The notes beneath the pieces were generated by a model. It made no database searches and was not told the origin of the DNA. It was given only the letters and a program-made list of their open reading frames with translations. From positions 1-54,218 of the forward strand of contig CBEUVQ010000012.1 of NCBI GenBank assembly GCA_965546615.1: a DNA stretch of 54,218 nucleotides, given 5' to 3'. Position 1 is the stretch's first letter; each line of letters opens with the position of its first letter. Of this stretch, positions 31,676 to 40,936 are shown piece after piece. A program made the translations under genes and the position numbers. The stretch comes from CBEUVQ01 sp965546615 (GTDB lineage Bacteria; Bacillota; Desulfotomaculia; Desulfotomaculales; Desulfohalotomaculaceae).

Positions 31676-32713
31676 TCACCTCACTGATTTAACACGCCTG
31701 CGCAGCTGTCCACAGGCAGCATCAATATCAGCCCCCATTTCTCTGCGCACCGTAGCATTAACCCCATATTGTTCTAACTCTTTTTGAAACTTTAATACCT
31801 GCTGCGGCGGTGTACGTTCCAGCCCGCGCTCTTTTACCGGGTTCACCGGAATCAAATTCACATGACACAGCAATCCCTGCAAAAGGCGGCCCAGCTGTTG
31901 AGCATGAATGAGCTGATCATTTTTTCCTTTAATCAACGAATACTCAAAAGTTATCCGCCTGCCGGTCTGTTGGGCATATTCTGCACAGGCCGGAATTAAC
32001 TGCTCCAATGGATATTTGCGATTAATCGGCATCAGTTCATTCCTAAGTTTATTGTCCGGGGCATGCAGCGAAACTGCCAGTGTAATGGGGATATCTTCTT
32101 GAGCTAACTTTTTAATTCCCGGCACAATGCCGCAAGTACTTAACGTAATATGGCGTAAACTGATATTCAATCCATAAGGAGCAGCTATATTTCTGATAAA
32201 TTTAATGGTAGCATCGTAGTTATCCATTGGTTCGCCACTGCCCATTATTACAACGTGGCTTACTCTTTCATTAGTATCCTTTTGGATAGCTAATACCTGC
32301 GCATAGATTTCTCCTGCTGTCAGATTGCGCACCACCCCGTCAACGGTAGAAGCACAAAAACGGCAGCCCATCCGGCATCCTACCTGCGTGGAAACACAGG
32401 CGGATCGGCCGTAGGAATGCCGCATTAAAACACTTTCTACCGCCTCACCGTCCGTAAGGCCAAATAAATATTTAATTGTTTCGCCGTCTTTGGAAGCCTG
32501 CTTGGCTAATATTTCCGGTTGGCCAATAACTGCAATCTGCTTTAATTGCTCACGCAGCTCTTTTGAAATATTGGTCATTTCATCAAAATCAGCTGCCCCT
32601 TTCTGCAGCACCCACTGGCACAGCTGTTTGGCCCGGTAGCGTTCTTTTCCCAAGCTGATTAACATCGCTTCCATTTCTTTAAGATTTAAATCTAAAAGGT
32701 TGGTTTTGGTCAT
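31676..32713 (-). CDS. rlmN: 23S rRNA/tRNA adenine-C2 methyltransferase RlmN
   Basis: Radical SAM enzyme methylating A2503 of 23S rRNA and A37 of some tRNAs. The 345 residues hold the cluster motif CRMGCRFC (CxxxCxxC), the GSGEPMDNY motif, and C-terminal LIPVNPVKERG. The catalytic Cys near the C-terminus (DIDAACGQL) is present. A TTG one codon before the ATG is an alternative start. It has a possible internal promoter upstream and opens the FHA-kinase half of the array. Confidence 0.96.
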   Translation of the reverse strand: MTKTNLLDLNLKEMEAMLISLGKERYRAKQLCQWVLQKGAADFDEMTNISKELREQLKQIAVIGQPEILAKQASKDGETIKYLFGLTDGEAVESVLMRHSYGRSACVSTQVGCRMGCRFCASTVDGVVRNLTAGEIYAQVLAIQKDTNERVSHVVIMGSGEPMDNYDATIKFIRNIAAPYGLNISLRHITLSTCGIVPGIKKLAQEDIPITLAVSLHAPDNKLRNELMPINRKYPLEQLIPACAEYAQQTGRRITFEYSLIKGKNDQLIHAQQLGRLLQGLLCHVNLIPVNPVKERGLERTPPQQVLKFQKELEQYGVNATVRREMGADIDAACGQLRRRVKSVR

Positions 32714-32739
32714 CAATACAATCCCTCTTCTTTAATTAA

Positions 32740-32767
32740 ATTATAACCAATAACCGCCAATTCCCAA
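32740..32767 (-). promoter_or_regulatory. Possible internal promoter before rlmN
   Basis: On the minus strand TTGGGA (32762-32767), 16 bases, TATAAT (32740-32745), in the 81-base gap after rsmB, the largest gap in this half of the array. It could drive rlmN and the signalling genes independently. Confidence 0.45.
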
Positions 32768-32794
32768 CCCGGTTGAACAATTCTACATTTTATA

Positions 32795-34153
32795 CTATAT
32801 TCCTCTTTTTCGCATTCTTGCAATAAAAAATCCATCCATGCCATGAATGTGGGGAAGTAATTGAATATAACCCTTGGAAGCACTCCGTTCTTTAGCTAAA
32901 CTTGCGGGAAGAAGAGGTGTTAAATCTTCTAAAACAAATTCTCGATGGTCCTGTAAAAACGATGTTATTTGACCAAGGTTTTCTTCTTCAGTAATGGTAC
33001 ATGTACTGTACACCAAAACACCGCCCGGCCGCACACATTTATGCACACTCTCCAGCATTTCACGCTGTAATTTAACTATAGCCGGTATTTGATGAGCATC
33101 TTTTCGCCATCTGGAATCAGGCCGCCTTCTTAAAACCCCCAGTCCTGAACAGGGTGCGTCCAGCAGTAAATAATCCGCCCAGTTATGAAAATCCTTCGGC
33201 ATTTCACGGGTATCTCCCACCCGCCCTTTAACATTGGTAATTCCCAAGCGCTTACAATTTTCTTGAATTAAATCCAATTTATGGGGGTGCAAATCAAATG
33301 CCATTACCAAACCGGTATTATGCATCAACTGAGCTAAGTGGGTTGATTTGCCTCCGGGGGCTGCCGCGGCGTCAATCACTCTCGAGCCATGGGCCGGGTT
33401 TATCGCATGGCCCACTAACATCGAGCTTTCATCTTGAATTTGAAATAATCCCTGCTGAAAACTGGGCAGAGTGCGATATGATAAAAAGCCTTCAATGTTC
33501 AAGCCTTCCGGTGCATAGTTGGTCTTGACTGCTCTTACCCCTTCATCATTTAAGCGGGCAATCAGCTCATCTCTTGTAATACGCAGTGTGTTTGTGCGAA
33601 TTATATTTGGCGGACTGACATTATTGGCTTTGCATAATTCAATCGTTTGATTTAGTCCGTATTCTTTCAGCCATCTTTCTACCATCCAGGTAGGGTGCGA
33701 GTATTTTAAAGAAACGTGACTTACCGGATCAGTTTTTATATCGGGGTATTCAATTTTATCCAAGTTGCGGGTAATATTGCGCAGCACTCCGTTAACAAAC
33801 TTAACGACTCCCTGATTAGCATACTTTTTGGATAGTTCAACCGCTTCATTACACGCTGCCGCCGGCGGCACTTTACTTAAAAACATCAGCTGATAAGTGC
33901 CCATTCTTAAGATGTTGCGCACCCAAACATTGACACTGGCCAATGGCTGCCTTAAAAACCTTGATATTACCCAGTCCAAAGTATTCAATGTGCGAAGTGT
34001 ACCATAAGTCAGCTCTGTAGCAAAAGCACGGTCAAGTTTATTTGGTTGATATTTTTCCAGCATTTTGTTCAGGGCTAAGTTAGCGTAGGCCCCTTCTTCT
34101 TCCACTGCTTTAAGTGCCTTTAAGGCTATTTCCCTAGCGGAAATATTTGCCAT
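32795..34153 (-). CDS. rsmB: 16S rRNA (cytosine967-C5)-methyltransferase
   Basis: 452 residues: an N-terminal NusB-like RNA-binding domain (about 1-130; AREIALKALKAVEEEGAYANLAL) and a C-terminal SAM methyltransferase with AAAPGGKSTHLAQ, DAPCSGLGVLRRRPD (catalytic-loop Cys) and the nucleophile in YSTCTI. It shares one base with the DUF116 gene (ATG overlaps the TAA/TGA region), indicating tight coupling. Confidence 0.96.
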   Translation of the reverse strand: MANISAREIALKALKAVEEEGAYANLALNKMLEKYQPNKLDRAFATELTYGTLRTLNTLDWVISRFLRQPLASVNVWVRNILRMGTYQLMFLSKVPPAAACNEAVELSKKYANQGVVKFVNGVLRNITRNLDKIEYPDIKTDPVSHVSLKYSHPTWMVERWLKEYGLNQTIELCKANNVSPPNIIRTNTLRITRDELIARLNDEGVRAVKTNYAPEGLNIEGFLSYRTLPSFQQGLFQIQDESSMLVGHAINPAHGSRVIDAAAAPGGKSTHLAQLMHNTGLVMAFDLHPHKLDLIQENCKRLGITNVKGRVGDTREMPKDFHNWADYLLLDAPCSGLGVLRRRPDSRWRKDAHQIPAIVKLQREMLESVHKCVRPGGVLVYSTCTITEEENLGQITSFLQDHREFVLEDLTPLLPASLAKERSASKGYIQLLPHIHGMDGFFIARMRKRGI

Positions 34154-34932
34154 TATTTCTCCACCTTTATAAAATATCTTATTGCTTCTTCGACCCGAGG
34201 TACCGATATTTGTGTATTAAAGCACGGTCCGAAAGGCCGTTCATTTAGTACTCCCAAAACAGGAATTGGTGACGAATCCTGAATGCCGCTGGCTAAATCA
34301 CGTTCACAGGCAATTGCCACCACAGCTTTCGGACGATACTCTTTGACATATTTTCTCGCCAGCGTACCTCCGGTGGCTAAGCCAATATTCACACCAAAGC
34401 GGTCTCTTATTGCTAAAAGCTCATTTACCGGACACCCGCCGCAGCGCTTACAGTTATTGATATCAGTAGTAATTTTGTGCGGGCAGCTGCTTTTTTGCAG
34501 GCAGTGTGGAGCCAACACCAAAATTTGAGAAGGCATCAATTTTAATTCTTTGGTCAGCACCAATTGATTATTAACTTCGATGAATGACCTTTTGATTTTA
34601 TCCGTATCAATATTAAATATCCGCCCCAGGCCAATTGCAATAGGAAACAAAGTGCTCATAGCCACTCTCATCAGCGGCTGCAGCGGCGCAATTGTTTTTG
34701 CCAGCCAAATAGTAAGTACAATACCGCCAATCCCAAAAGCCACAGCCACCATCGACATCAGAATACCGGTTACCAAAACAACCAGCATTAATTTCTGCAG
34801 CACAGTTGTCGGTTGGGATATTAAATACCACAACAGGCCGGCAAGACCGCCTACCGTTAACAAACTTCCCGCCAGCAAACCAATAAACAGCCGTTTTTTA
34901 CCCTGAGGTTGAATGTATGAATTGCTAATCAT
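34153..34932 (-). CDS. DUF116 membrane protein with Cys-rich domain
   Basis: 259 residues: two N-terminal membrane helices (about 15-38 and 45-75), a possible third amphipathic segment, then a cytosolic DUF116 domain with a Cys cluster (CLQKSSCPHK, then CKRCGGCPV) suggestive of an iron-sulfur or zinc site, and VAIACERDL followed by GPCFNTQI. The function is not known. It is repeatedly found between fmt and rsmB in Clostridia, as here (2 bases after fmt, overlapping rsmB), so a role in translation start or rRNA modification is conceivable but unproven. Confidence 0.85.
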   Translation of the reverse strand: MISNSYIQPQGKKRLFIGLLAGSLLTVGGLAGLLWYLISQPTTVLQKLMLVVLVTGILMSMVAVAFGIGGIVLTIWLAKTIAPLQPLMRVAMSTLFPIAIGLGRIFNIDTDKIKRSFIEVNNQLVLTKELKLMPSQILVLAPHCLQKSSCPHKITTDINNCKRCGGCPVNELLAIRDRFGVNIGLATGGTLARKYVKEYRPKAVVAIACERDLASGIQDSSPIPVLGVLNERPFGPCFNTQISVPRVEEAIRYFIKVEK

Positions 34933-34934
34933 TT

Positions 34935-35876
34935 TTATGCCTCCTCAGCACCAAGCACTTTCCCTGTCAACATCTGCCTGCCGCGCAAAAAATCTGCACA
35001 GCTTAAACGCTTCCCACCTTGAAGCTGCAGCTCCAGCAAAGAGACCGTTCCGCGTGCTGCTTGCACTACAATACTGTCACCTTCAGCCTGAACAACCGTG
35101 CCCGGCTTTTTATCAGTAGTTTTATCCAACACTTCTGCCCGCCAAACCTTCAGCACTTTGCCATCTAAAGTGGTATAGCTCCCCGGCCAAGGATTCATAC
35201 CTCTGATCTGATTTTTGATGTCCTCTGCCGGTTTATTCCAATTAATTTTTTCATGCTCCCGTGTCAGCATCGGCGCATAGGTTGCCAGGTCATCATCCTG
35301 CGGAGTGCGCGGTGCAGTTCCCTGTTCAATTAATTCCAATGTTTCTCCCAGAAGCTCAGCACCCAATATTTTCAGCTGATCATGTACCTCTCCAACGGTA
35401 GTATCTGAACCAATTTTAACAGTTTTTTTCAAGATCATGTCACCGGTATCCATCCCTTCATCCATATACATGGTGGTGACACCGGTTTCCTTTTCACCGT
35501 TGATTACTGCCCAATGAATCGGTGCTGATCCGCGGTACTTAGGCAGTAACGAAGCATGTACATTTACACACCCCATCGGGGGCAGAGCCAATATTTCCGG
35601 AGGCAGTATTTTGCCATAAGCCACAACCACAATCAGATCCGGCCCGATATCTTTTAAAACATTAAAAAAATCAGCAGTTTTAATTTTATTCGGTTGATAG
35701 ACATCAATGCCGTGCTCTTGGGCAGCAGCTTTCACCGGCGGTGGCTGCAGCTTGCGCCCCCGGCCTTTTGGGCGGTCCGGTTGAGTAACAACTGCCGCTA
35801 ACTGATGCCCTCTGTTTATAATTTCCTCCAAGCAGGGCACTGCAAAATCAGGTGTCCCCATATAAACAATACGCAT
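34935..35876 (-). CDS. fmt: Methionyl-tRNA formyltransferase
   Basis: Formylates initiator Met-tRNA using 10-formyl-THF. The 313 residues show MGTPDFAVPCLEEI, the folate/catalytic segment VNVHASLLPKYRGSAPIHWAVINGE (Asn, His), and the C-terminal OB domain. The start ATG overlaps the def stop by one base, the usual def-fmt pairing. Def then removes the formyl group from finished proteins. Confidence 0.97.
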   Translation of the reverse strand: MRIVYMGTPDFAVPCLEEIINRGHQLAAVVTQPDRPKGRGRKLQPPPVKAAAQEHGIDVYQPNKIKTADFFNVLKDIGPDLIVVVAYGKILPPEILALPPMGCVNVHASLLPKYRGSAPIHWAVINGEKETGVTTMYMDEGMDTGDMILKKTVKIGSDTTVGEVHDQLKILGAELLGETLELIEQGTAPRTPQDDDLATYAPMLTREHEKINWNKPAEDIKNQIRGMNPWPGSYTTLDGKVLKVWRAEVLDKTTDKKPGTVVQAEGDSIVVQAARGTVSLLELQLQGGKRLSCADFLRGRQMLTGKVLGAEEA

Positions 35877-36337
35877 TAACGAACTTCTTCCTTTCGCACA
35901 TTTTGTGCTTTGTCAATAAATAAAATTCCGTCTAAATGATCAATTTCATGCTGAAATGCCCGAGCAGTATAACCTTTAGCCCGATATTCCATCATTTGGC
36001 CTTTGCGATTCAGTGCCCGCACCACAACACTTGCTGCCCGGGGCACTTCTCCGACCACACCGGGAATGGACAAACAACCTTCTGCAGCAACTTCTACACC
36101 ATGAGCTTCAATAATTTCCGGGTTGATTAACTCATACAGTCCTTCACCGACATCTACAACCACAACCCGTTTAGATACACCGATTTGCGGCGCCGCTAAA
36201 CCAACGCCTTTGGCAGCATACATGGTATCGCGCATGTTATCAAGCAGTTTTAAAATATTGGGAGTAATTTTTGCTACCGGTTTAGCTTTCTCCCGCAGCA
36301 CCGGGTCACCGTTTTTAACCACATTATAAACCGCCAA
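35876..36337 (-). CDS. def: Peptide deformylase
   Basis: Removes the N-terminal formyl group from new proteins. The 153 residues carry all three motifs: GVGLAAPQIG, EGCLS and HEIDH (metal ligands Cys and two His). The family start (MAVYNVVKNGDPVLREKAK) fits TTG at 36337, 8 bases after AAAGGAG; an ATG at 36346 directly abuts the Shine-Dalgarno and is not usable. Confidence 0.96.
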   Translation of the reverse strand: MAVYNVVKNGDPVLREKAKPVAKITPNILKLLDNMRDTMYAAKGVGLAAPQIGVSKRVVVVDVGEGLYELINPEIIEAHGVEVAAEGCLSIPGVVGEVPRAASVVVRALNRKGQMMEYRAKGYTARAFQHEIDHLDGILFIDKAQNVRKEEVR

Positions 36338-36409
36338 ACTTAACATCTCCTTTAAAACTTAAAAGTAAACCGAAAAAGCTTAATTTTAACATTCTAATGT
36401 TTAATTATA

Positions 36410-38596
36410 CTAAAATAAAAACTGCGGGTCTATGTCTACCGTCACAGTCACTTTGTTTTTGAGGGCTGACTTTTCATCCCAAAGGTGCACCGCTTGAGCG
36501 GTAGCACTGCGCACTTCACCGGCCCGGCGGCCTTTTAAAACCAGCTGCCAGCGAAAACGTTTTTGTATTTTAGCCAGTGCAGCAGGTGCCGGGCCGAGAA
36601 CAATCAATTCGCAAGCTGCAGCATCTTTTAACAGAGCTTGCCTAAACTCATTCGCTGCCTTCTCAACTAAATCAGCTTGTTTTCCGCTCAGCAAAATTCG
36701 TGACATATAGTAAAAAGGCGGATATTTCAAAGCTCTTCGCAATTTCATTTCTTGCTGGTAAAAGCGGATATAATCGTGGTGCCGGGCACACTTGATGCTG
36801 TAATGATCCGGATTGTAAGTCTGCACCACCGTTTCTCCGGGATATTTCCCCCTCCCCGCTCTGCCTGCCACTTGAGTGAGCAGCTGAAAGGTGCGTTCCG
36901 CCGACCGAAAGTCCGGCATATACAGCATAGTGTCAGCACTGACCACACCGACAAGAGTAACATTGGGTATGTCCAATCCTTTGGCAATCATTTGGGTTCC
37001 AACCAATACGTCTGCATATCCGTCCTTAAATGCAGCTAATATTTCTTCATGGGCGCCTTTTCTGCCGGTGGTATCCCCATCCATGCGCAGCACTCTTACA
37101 CCGGGAAATAATCGTCTTACTTCTTCTTCAACCTTTTGAGTTCCCATCCCTAAATAGCCGATCTCTTTACTGCCGCACTCAGGGCATATTTTTTTTGCAT
37201 GTTCCAAATGATCGCAATAATGACAGCGCAGTTTACCGTCATAGTGATAAGTCAGTGAAATATCGCAGCTTGGACATTTTAAAACATGTCCACAATTCCG
37301 ACAAACGACAAAGCTGGAATATCCGCGACGGTTTAAAAACAGCACCACTTGCTGTTGGCTGTCCAACCGCTGTTTAATTTTCTGAAGCAGCACACTGCTA
37401 AAAATCCATCCGTCGGCAGCACCGCTTTCTTGGCGCATATCCACCACATGCACCTCCGGCAGCGAACGATCGCCGACTCGCTTAGTCATTTTTAAAAGTT
37501 GATAAGGGCCTTCCGGTTCAGCACGGCAAAAGCTCTCTAATGCCGGCGTGGCGCTGGACATCAGCACCACCGCACCGGCTAACCGCCCTCGGTAAAGAGC
37601 CACTTCCCGGGCATGGTACTTCGGATTTTCTTCCTGCTTATATAATGGTTCGTGTTCTTCGTCAATAATCACAATTCCTAAATTCCGTACCGGCGCAAAA
37701 ACGGCAGATCGAGCACCCAACACTACTTGAGCGTCACCACGTTCAATGCGCAGTCTTTCTCTGTATCTTTCCCCCGCCGATAAACGGCTGTGCAGCACAG
37801 CCACTTTAGCGCCGAATCGCCGGTGAAATATACTCACCATTTGAGGTGTAAGTGAAATTTCCGGCACTAACACGATAGCCTGCTTATTTTTTTGCAGCGC
37901 CGCTTCAATCGAATTTAGATATACTTCCGTCTTACCGCTTCCCGTTACACCATACAACAAAAATGCATCAAAACCGCCCCGTTCCAAAGCAGTTTTTACG
38001 GTCTTTACCACTTTTTGCTGTTCAGGAGTTAATACCGGTGGTTGATCTAACTCCAATTGCTGATTGAAAAACGGCTGTTCATCCCAATAAAGAAGCCCTT
38101 TATTCAGCAGGGCGGCAACCGTTGACACAGATACGTTGGAAATACGGGCTAAATCCGCTTTGGTCAGCCCGGGGTTTTCAATCGCATTAGTTAAAACAGT
38201 TTTTTGTTTAGAGGTAAGTTTTAGGGCTGTTAGTTGACAAGTATTTACCTTGGCAAATAAGCGTCGGGAAATCCTTTTTTCTTCTCTTCCCGGTCCCAGC
38301 ACACATTGCAAACTTTCAGCCAACGTGCAAATATATTTCTTGGACATCCAGTCAGCTAAACGCATTAAATCCGGAGGCAGTCCTCCGCCGATAACACCGG
38401 CAACCTCTTTAACAGCAATGTTCTTCGGCGGTGCAGAGTAACCAACAACATATCCGGGTACTTTGCGAGAGCCAAAGGGCACCAGCACCCGGGCACCTAC
38501 CGAAAGCGGCTGTAAATTATCCGGCACCAAATAATGAAACGGTCGGTCTACCCGGCGGCTGGCAACCTCAACAATTATTTCAGCATAGCTACTCAT
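36410..38596 (-). CDS. priA: Primosomal protein N' (replication restart helicase)
   Basis: Reloads the replisome at stalled forks. The 728 residues include the N-terminal DNA-binding domain, Walker A GVTGSGKTEVY, the DEEH box (IIDEEHEPLYK), zinc-binding Cys pairs (CRNCGHVLKCPSC, CHYCDHLEHAKKICPEC), and QVAGRAGRG. The length is normal. The start overlaps the end of coaBC by 8 bases, a typical Firmicutes order. Confidence 0.97.
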   Translation of the reverse strand: MSSYAEIIVEVASRRVDRPFHYLVPDNLQPLSVGARVLVPFGSRKVPGYVVGYSAPPKNIAVKEVAGVIGGGLPPDLMRLADWMSKKYICTLAESLQCVLGPGREEKRISRRLFAKVNTCQLTALKLTSKQKTVLTNAIENPGLTKADLARISNVSVSTVAALLNKGLLYWDEQPFFNQQLELDQPPVLTPEQQKVVKTVKTALERGGFDAFLLYGVTGSGKTEVYLNSIEAALQKNKQAIVLVPEISLTPQMVSIFHRRFGAKVAVLHSRLSAGERYRERLRIERGDAQVVLGARSAVFAPVRNLGIVIIDEEHEPLYKQEENPKYHAREVALYRGRLAGAVVLMSSATPALESFCRAEPEGPYQLLKMTKRVGDRSLPEVHVVDMRQESGAADGWIFSSVLLQKIKQRLDSQQQVVLFLNRRGYSSFVVCRNCGHVLKCPSCDISLTYHYDGKLRCHYCDHLEHAKKICPECGSKEIGYLGMGTQKVEEEVRRLFPGVRVLRMDGDTTGRKGAHEEILAAFKDGYADVLVGTQMIAKGLDIPNVTLVGVVSADTMLYMPDFRSAERTFQLLTQVAGRAGRGKYPGETVVQTYNPDHYSIKCARHHDYIRFYQQEMKLRRALKYPPFYYMSRILLSGKQADLVEKAANEFRQALLKDAAACELIVLGPAPAALAKIQKRFRWQLVLKGRRAGEVRSATAQAVHLWDEKSALKNKVTVTVDIDPQFLF

Positions 38597-39791
38597 TCAA
38601 TGTGCTCCGACACAATAGAATTTCATCTAAAATGTACCCGGCAGCCTCCAACTTACTCATTAACGGCAGTTCAATCACCCTGCCGTTTTTATGCATAACG
38701 GTAACAATATTTGTATCAACATCAAAACCCGCACCGGGCATCCGCACATTGTTTAGCACCAATAAATCCAGGTTCTTTTGCTGCAGCTTCTGTCTGGCAT
38801 ATTCTTCGGCATTGTCAGTTTCGGCAGCAAAGCCCACCAAAGTTTGATTTTTCTTTCTCCTGCCAAGCTCTGCCAAAATGTCGGGGTTTTTTTCTAATTC
38901 AAGCACTAACGCCTGCTCATGTTTTTTGATCTTTTTCGCTGCCACCTGTTTGGGACGATAATCAGCAACAGCGGCGGACTTAATCACTATGTCAGCAGAA
39001 TCAAAATGTGCTAATACCGCATTATACATTTGTTCTGCTGTTTCGACATTTTCAACTTCAATACCGGAAGGATTTGTCAAACTAACCGGGCCGCTGATTA
39101 ACGTTACTTTCGCCCCCCGTTCAAAAGCGGCTTTAGCCAAAGAGTAACCCATCTTTCCTGAACTGCGATTAGTCAGATAACGCACCGGATCCAACGGTTC
39201 CCTGGTCGGCCCTGCAGTTACCAGTACATTTAATCCGCTTAAATCTCCGGGAGCAAAAATATTTTTAATTTGTTTGAATATCTCTTGAGGCTCACTCATT
39301 CTACCCTTTCCTGATGTTCCACAGGCCAGTTTTCCTGAGTTCGGCCCTACAAAGCAGTAACCCAGCTGCCGCAGTTTTTTGATATTTTGCTGCACCACTG
39401 GGTTTTGATACATCTGAGTATTCATTGCCGGACAAAACATTACCGGACATCCGGCAGCTATCACCACAGCAGACAGCAAATCATCCGCAATGCCGTGTGC
39501 CGCCTTAGCAATGATATTAGCGGTAGCAGGTGCTACCACTAATAAGTCTGTGTTTTGTGCCAAATCAATATGGGTAACCCCGCCAACATGCGGGGTTACA
39601 AACATATCAGTATATACAGGATTATTTGTTAAGGCACTGAAGGTTACCGGACCAATGAATTGCTGCGCGGAGGCGGTCATTACCACTCTTACATCTGCAC
39701 CACATTTCACCAAACTGCTGACCAGTTCTGCTGTTTTATATGCCGCAATGCCTCCGGCAATTCCAACCGTAATTTTTTTGCCGGTTAACAC
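38589..39791 (-). CDS. coaBC: Bifunctional phosphopantothenoylcysteine decarboxylase/synthetase
   Basis: Two CoA-synthesis steps: ligation of cysteine to phosphopantothenate, then decarboxylation. The 400 residues consist of the FMN-binding CoaC half (GIAGGIAAYKTAELV, active-site His in THIDLAQ, PAMNTQMYQNP, CGTSGKGRM) and the CoaB half (TAGPTREPLDPVRYLTNRSSGKMG; KKIKKHEQALVLELEKNPDIL). GTG start, 6 bases after GGAGGG. Works upstream of CoaD. Confidence 0.96.
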   Translation of the reverse strand: MLTGKKITVGIAGGIAAYKTAELVSSLVKCGADVRVVMTASAQQFIGPVTFSALTNNPVYTDMFVTPHVGGVTHIDLAQNTDLLVVAPATANIIAKAAHGIADDLLSAVVIAAGCPVMFCPAMNTQMYQNPVVQQNIKKLRQLGYCFVGPNSGKLACGTSGKGRMSEPQEIFKQIKNIFAPGDLSGLNVLVTAGPTREPLDPVRYLTNRSSGKMGYSLAKAAFERGAKVTLISGPVSLTNPSGIEVENVETAEQMYNAVLAHFDSADIVIKSAAVADYRPKQVAAKKIKKHEQALVLELEKNPDILAELGRRKKNQTLVGFAAETDNAEEYARQKLQQKNLDLLVLNNVRMPGAGFDVDTNIVTVMHKNGRVIELPLMSKLEAAGYILDEILLCRSTLNE

Positions 39792-39794
39792 GTT

Positions 39795-40019
39795 TTACCC
39801 TCCAATATTCCGAATGTTTTTTCCTTTAATTTCCACAACGCCTTCAGCTATTTCTTCCAAAGCCAAACTAACCGCTTTCAAACCGGCATCACCGGCATCT
39901 TTTCCTTCGTTTTCCAGCTGCCCGGCAGTAATCTCTCTGGCACGCTTGGCAGCAGCTACCACCAAGCTGTATCTGCTGTCTGCTTTGGTTAGTAATTTAT
40001 CTAAAGGAATGCGATTCAT
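39795..40019 (-). CDS. rpoZ: RNA polymerase omega subunit
   Basis: Small RNA polymerase assembly subunit, 74 residues, with the family start (PLDKLLTKADSRYSLVVAAAKRAREI) and the helix carrying conserved AAAKRAR. The last 20 residues (VVEIKGKNIRNIGG) are typical Firmicutes tail. It overlaps gmk by 4 bases and is 3 bases from coaBC, the standard gmk-rpoZ-coaBC order. Confidence 0.96.
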   Translation of the reverse strand: MNRIPLDKLLTKADSRYSLVVAAAKRAREITAGQLENEGKDAGDAGLKAVSLALEEIAEGVVEIKGKNIRNIGG

Positions 40020-40630
40020 GACAAGCCCCCCAACTGTAAATATTTCTTCAGATCAAAGCGTTTCGGTCTGCATTTTTCAGCGGTGATAATAGCCTTAACT
40101 TGATTAGTTGCTTCTTCCAGGCAATCATTAACCACAATATAATCGTAGTGCGGTATTTCCTGCAGCTCATCTTTTACACAGTTTAATCTCTTTTTGATAA
40201 CCTCAGCACCGTCCGTACCTCTGCTCACCAATCGCGCCTGCAGTTCATTAATGGACGGAGGAATGATAAATATCAAAACACACTCGGGAAATTTTTTCTT
40301 TATTTGCAGAGCACCTTGAATATCGATTTCAAGCAGCACATCTTCTCCGTTAGATAACTTTTCTTCCACCCACTCTTTAGGAGTGCCGTAGAAATTGTCA
40401 TAAACTTGCGCCCATTCAATAAGTTGATCATTAGTTACCATCTGCTGAAATTCTTCCCGGCTGATGAAAAAGTAATTTTTGCCGTGCACTTCGCCTGGCC
40501 TGGGAGGTCTGGTGGTAACCGACACAGACAGGTAAACAGACTTATTTTTGCTAATTAAATTCTGACACACTGTTCCCTTGCCTGCCCCGGACGGGCCGCT
40601 TAATACTATTAAAACACCCTGTTTAGACAT
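40016..40630 (-). CDS. gmk: Guanylate kinase
   Basis: Phosphorylates GMP to GDP. The 204 residues have the P-loop GPSGAGKGTV, the GMP-binding region TTRPPRPGEVHGKNYFF (Ser/Arg/Tyr contacts), LLEIDIQGALQIKK, and a lid with RLVSRGTDGAEVIKKRL. Complete and normal length. It is 3 bases downstream of remA and overlaps rpoZ. Confidence 0.97.
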   Translation of the reverse strand: MSKQGVLIVLSGPSGAGKGTVCQNLISKNKSVYLSVSVTTRPPRPGEVHGKNYFFISREEFQQMVTNDQLIEWAQVYDNFYGTPKEWVEEKLSNGEDVLLEIDIQGALQIKKKFPECVLIFIIPPSINELQARLVSRGTDGAEVIKKRLNCVKDELQEIPHYDYIVVNDCLEEATNQVKAIITAEKCRPKRFDLKKYLQLGGLS

Positions 40631-40633
40631 AAT

Positions 40634-40906
40634 TTATTCAGCAATCTCTTCCTGATTATTAGTTTCCTTAGTAACCAAGCGGTTTGCAACAGTTTCAGGC
40701 TGCACGGCTGATAAAACCACATGATCGCTGTCGGTAATAATTACCGCCCGGGTGCGCCGCCCATAAGTTGCGTCAATCAACATTCCACGGTCCCGAGCCT
40801 CGGTAATAATTCGTTTAATCGGTGCCGACTCAGGGCTGACAATCGCAATAATCCGGTTTGCCGAAACAATGTTACCAAATCCAATGTTAATTAATTTGAT
40901 ATCCAT
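40634..40906 (-). CDS. remA: Extracellular matrix regulator RemA (DUF370)
   Basis: A DNA-binding regulator that activates matrix and osmoprotection genes in Bacillus. The 90 residues match the family almost throughout: LINIGFGNIVSANRIIAIVSPESAPIKR and RDRGMLIDATYGRRTRAVIITDSDHV. The C-terminal 15 residues are variable. In B. subtilis RemA also activates the opuA betaine operon, which is of interest given the betaine transporter at 20001-22938. It sits between yicC and gmk, the standard order. Confidence 0.95.
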   Translation of the reverse strand: MDIKLINIGFGNIVSANRIIAIVSPESAPIKRIITEARDRGMLIDATYGRRTRAVIITDSDHVVLSAVQPETVANRLVTKETNNQEEIAE

Positions 40907-40936
40907 AAATGTGCCTCCCCCTACAATTCTTTAATA

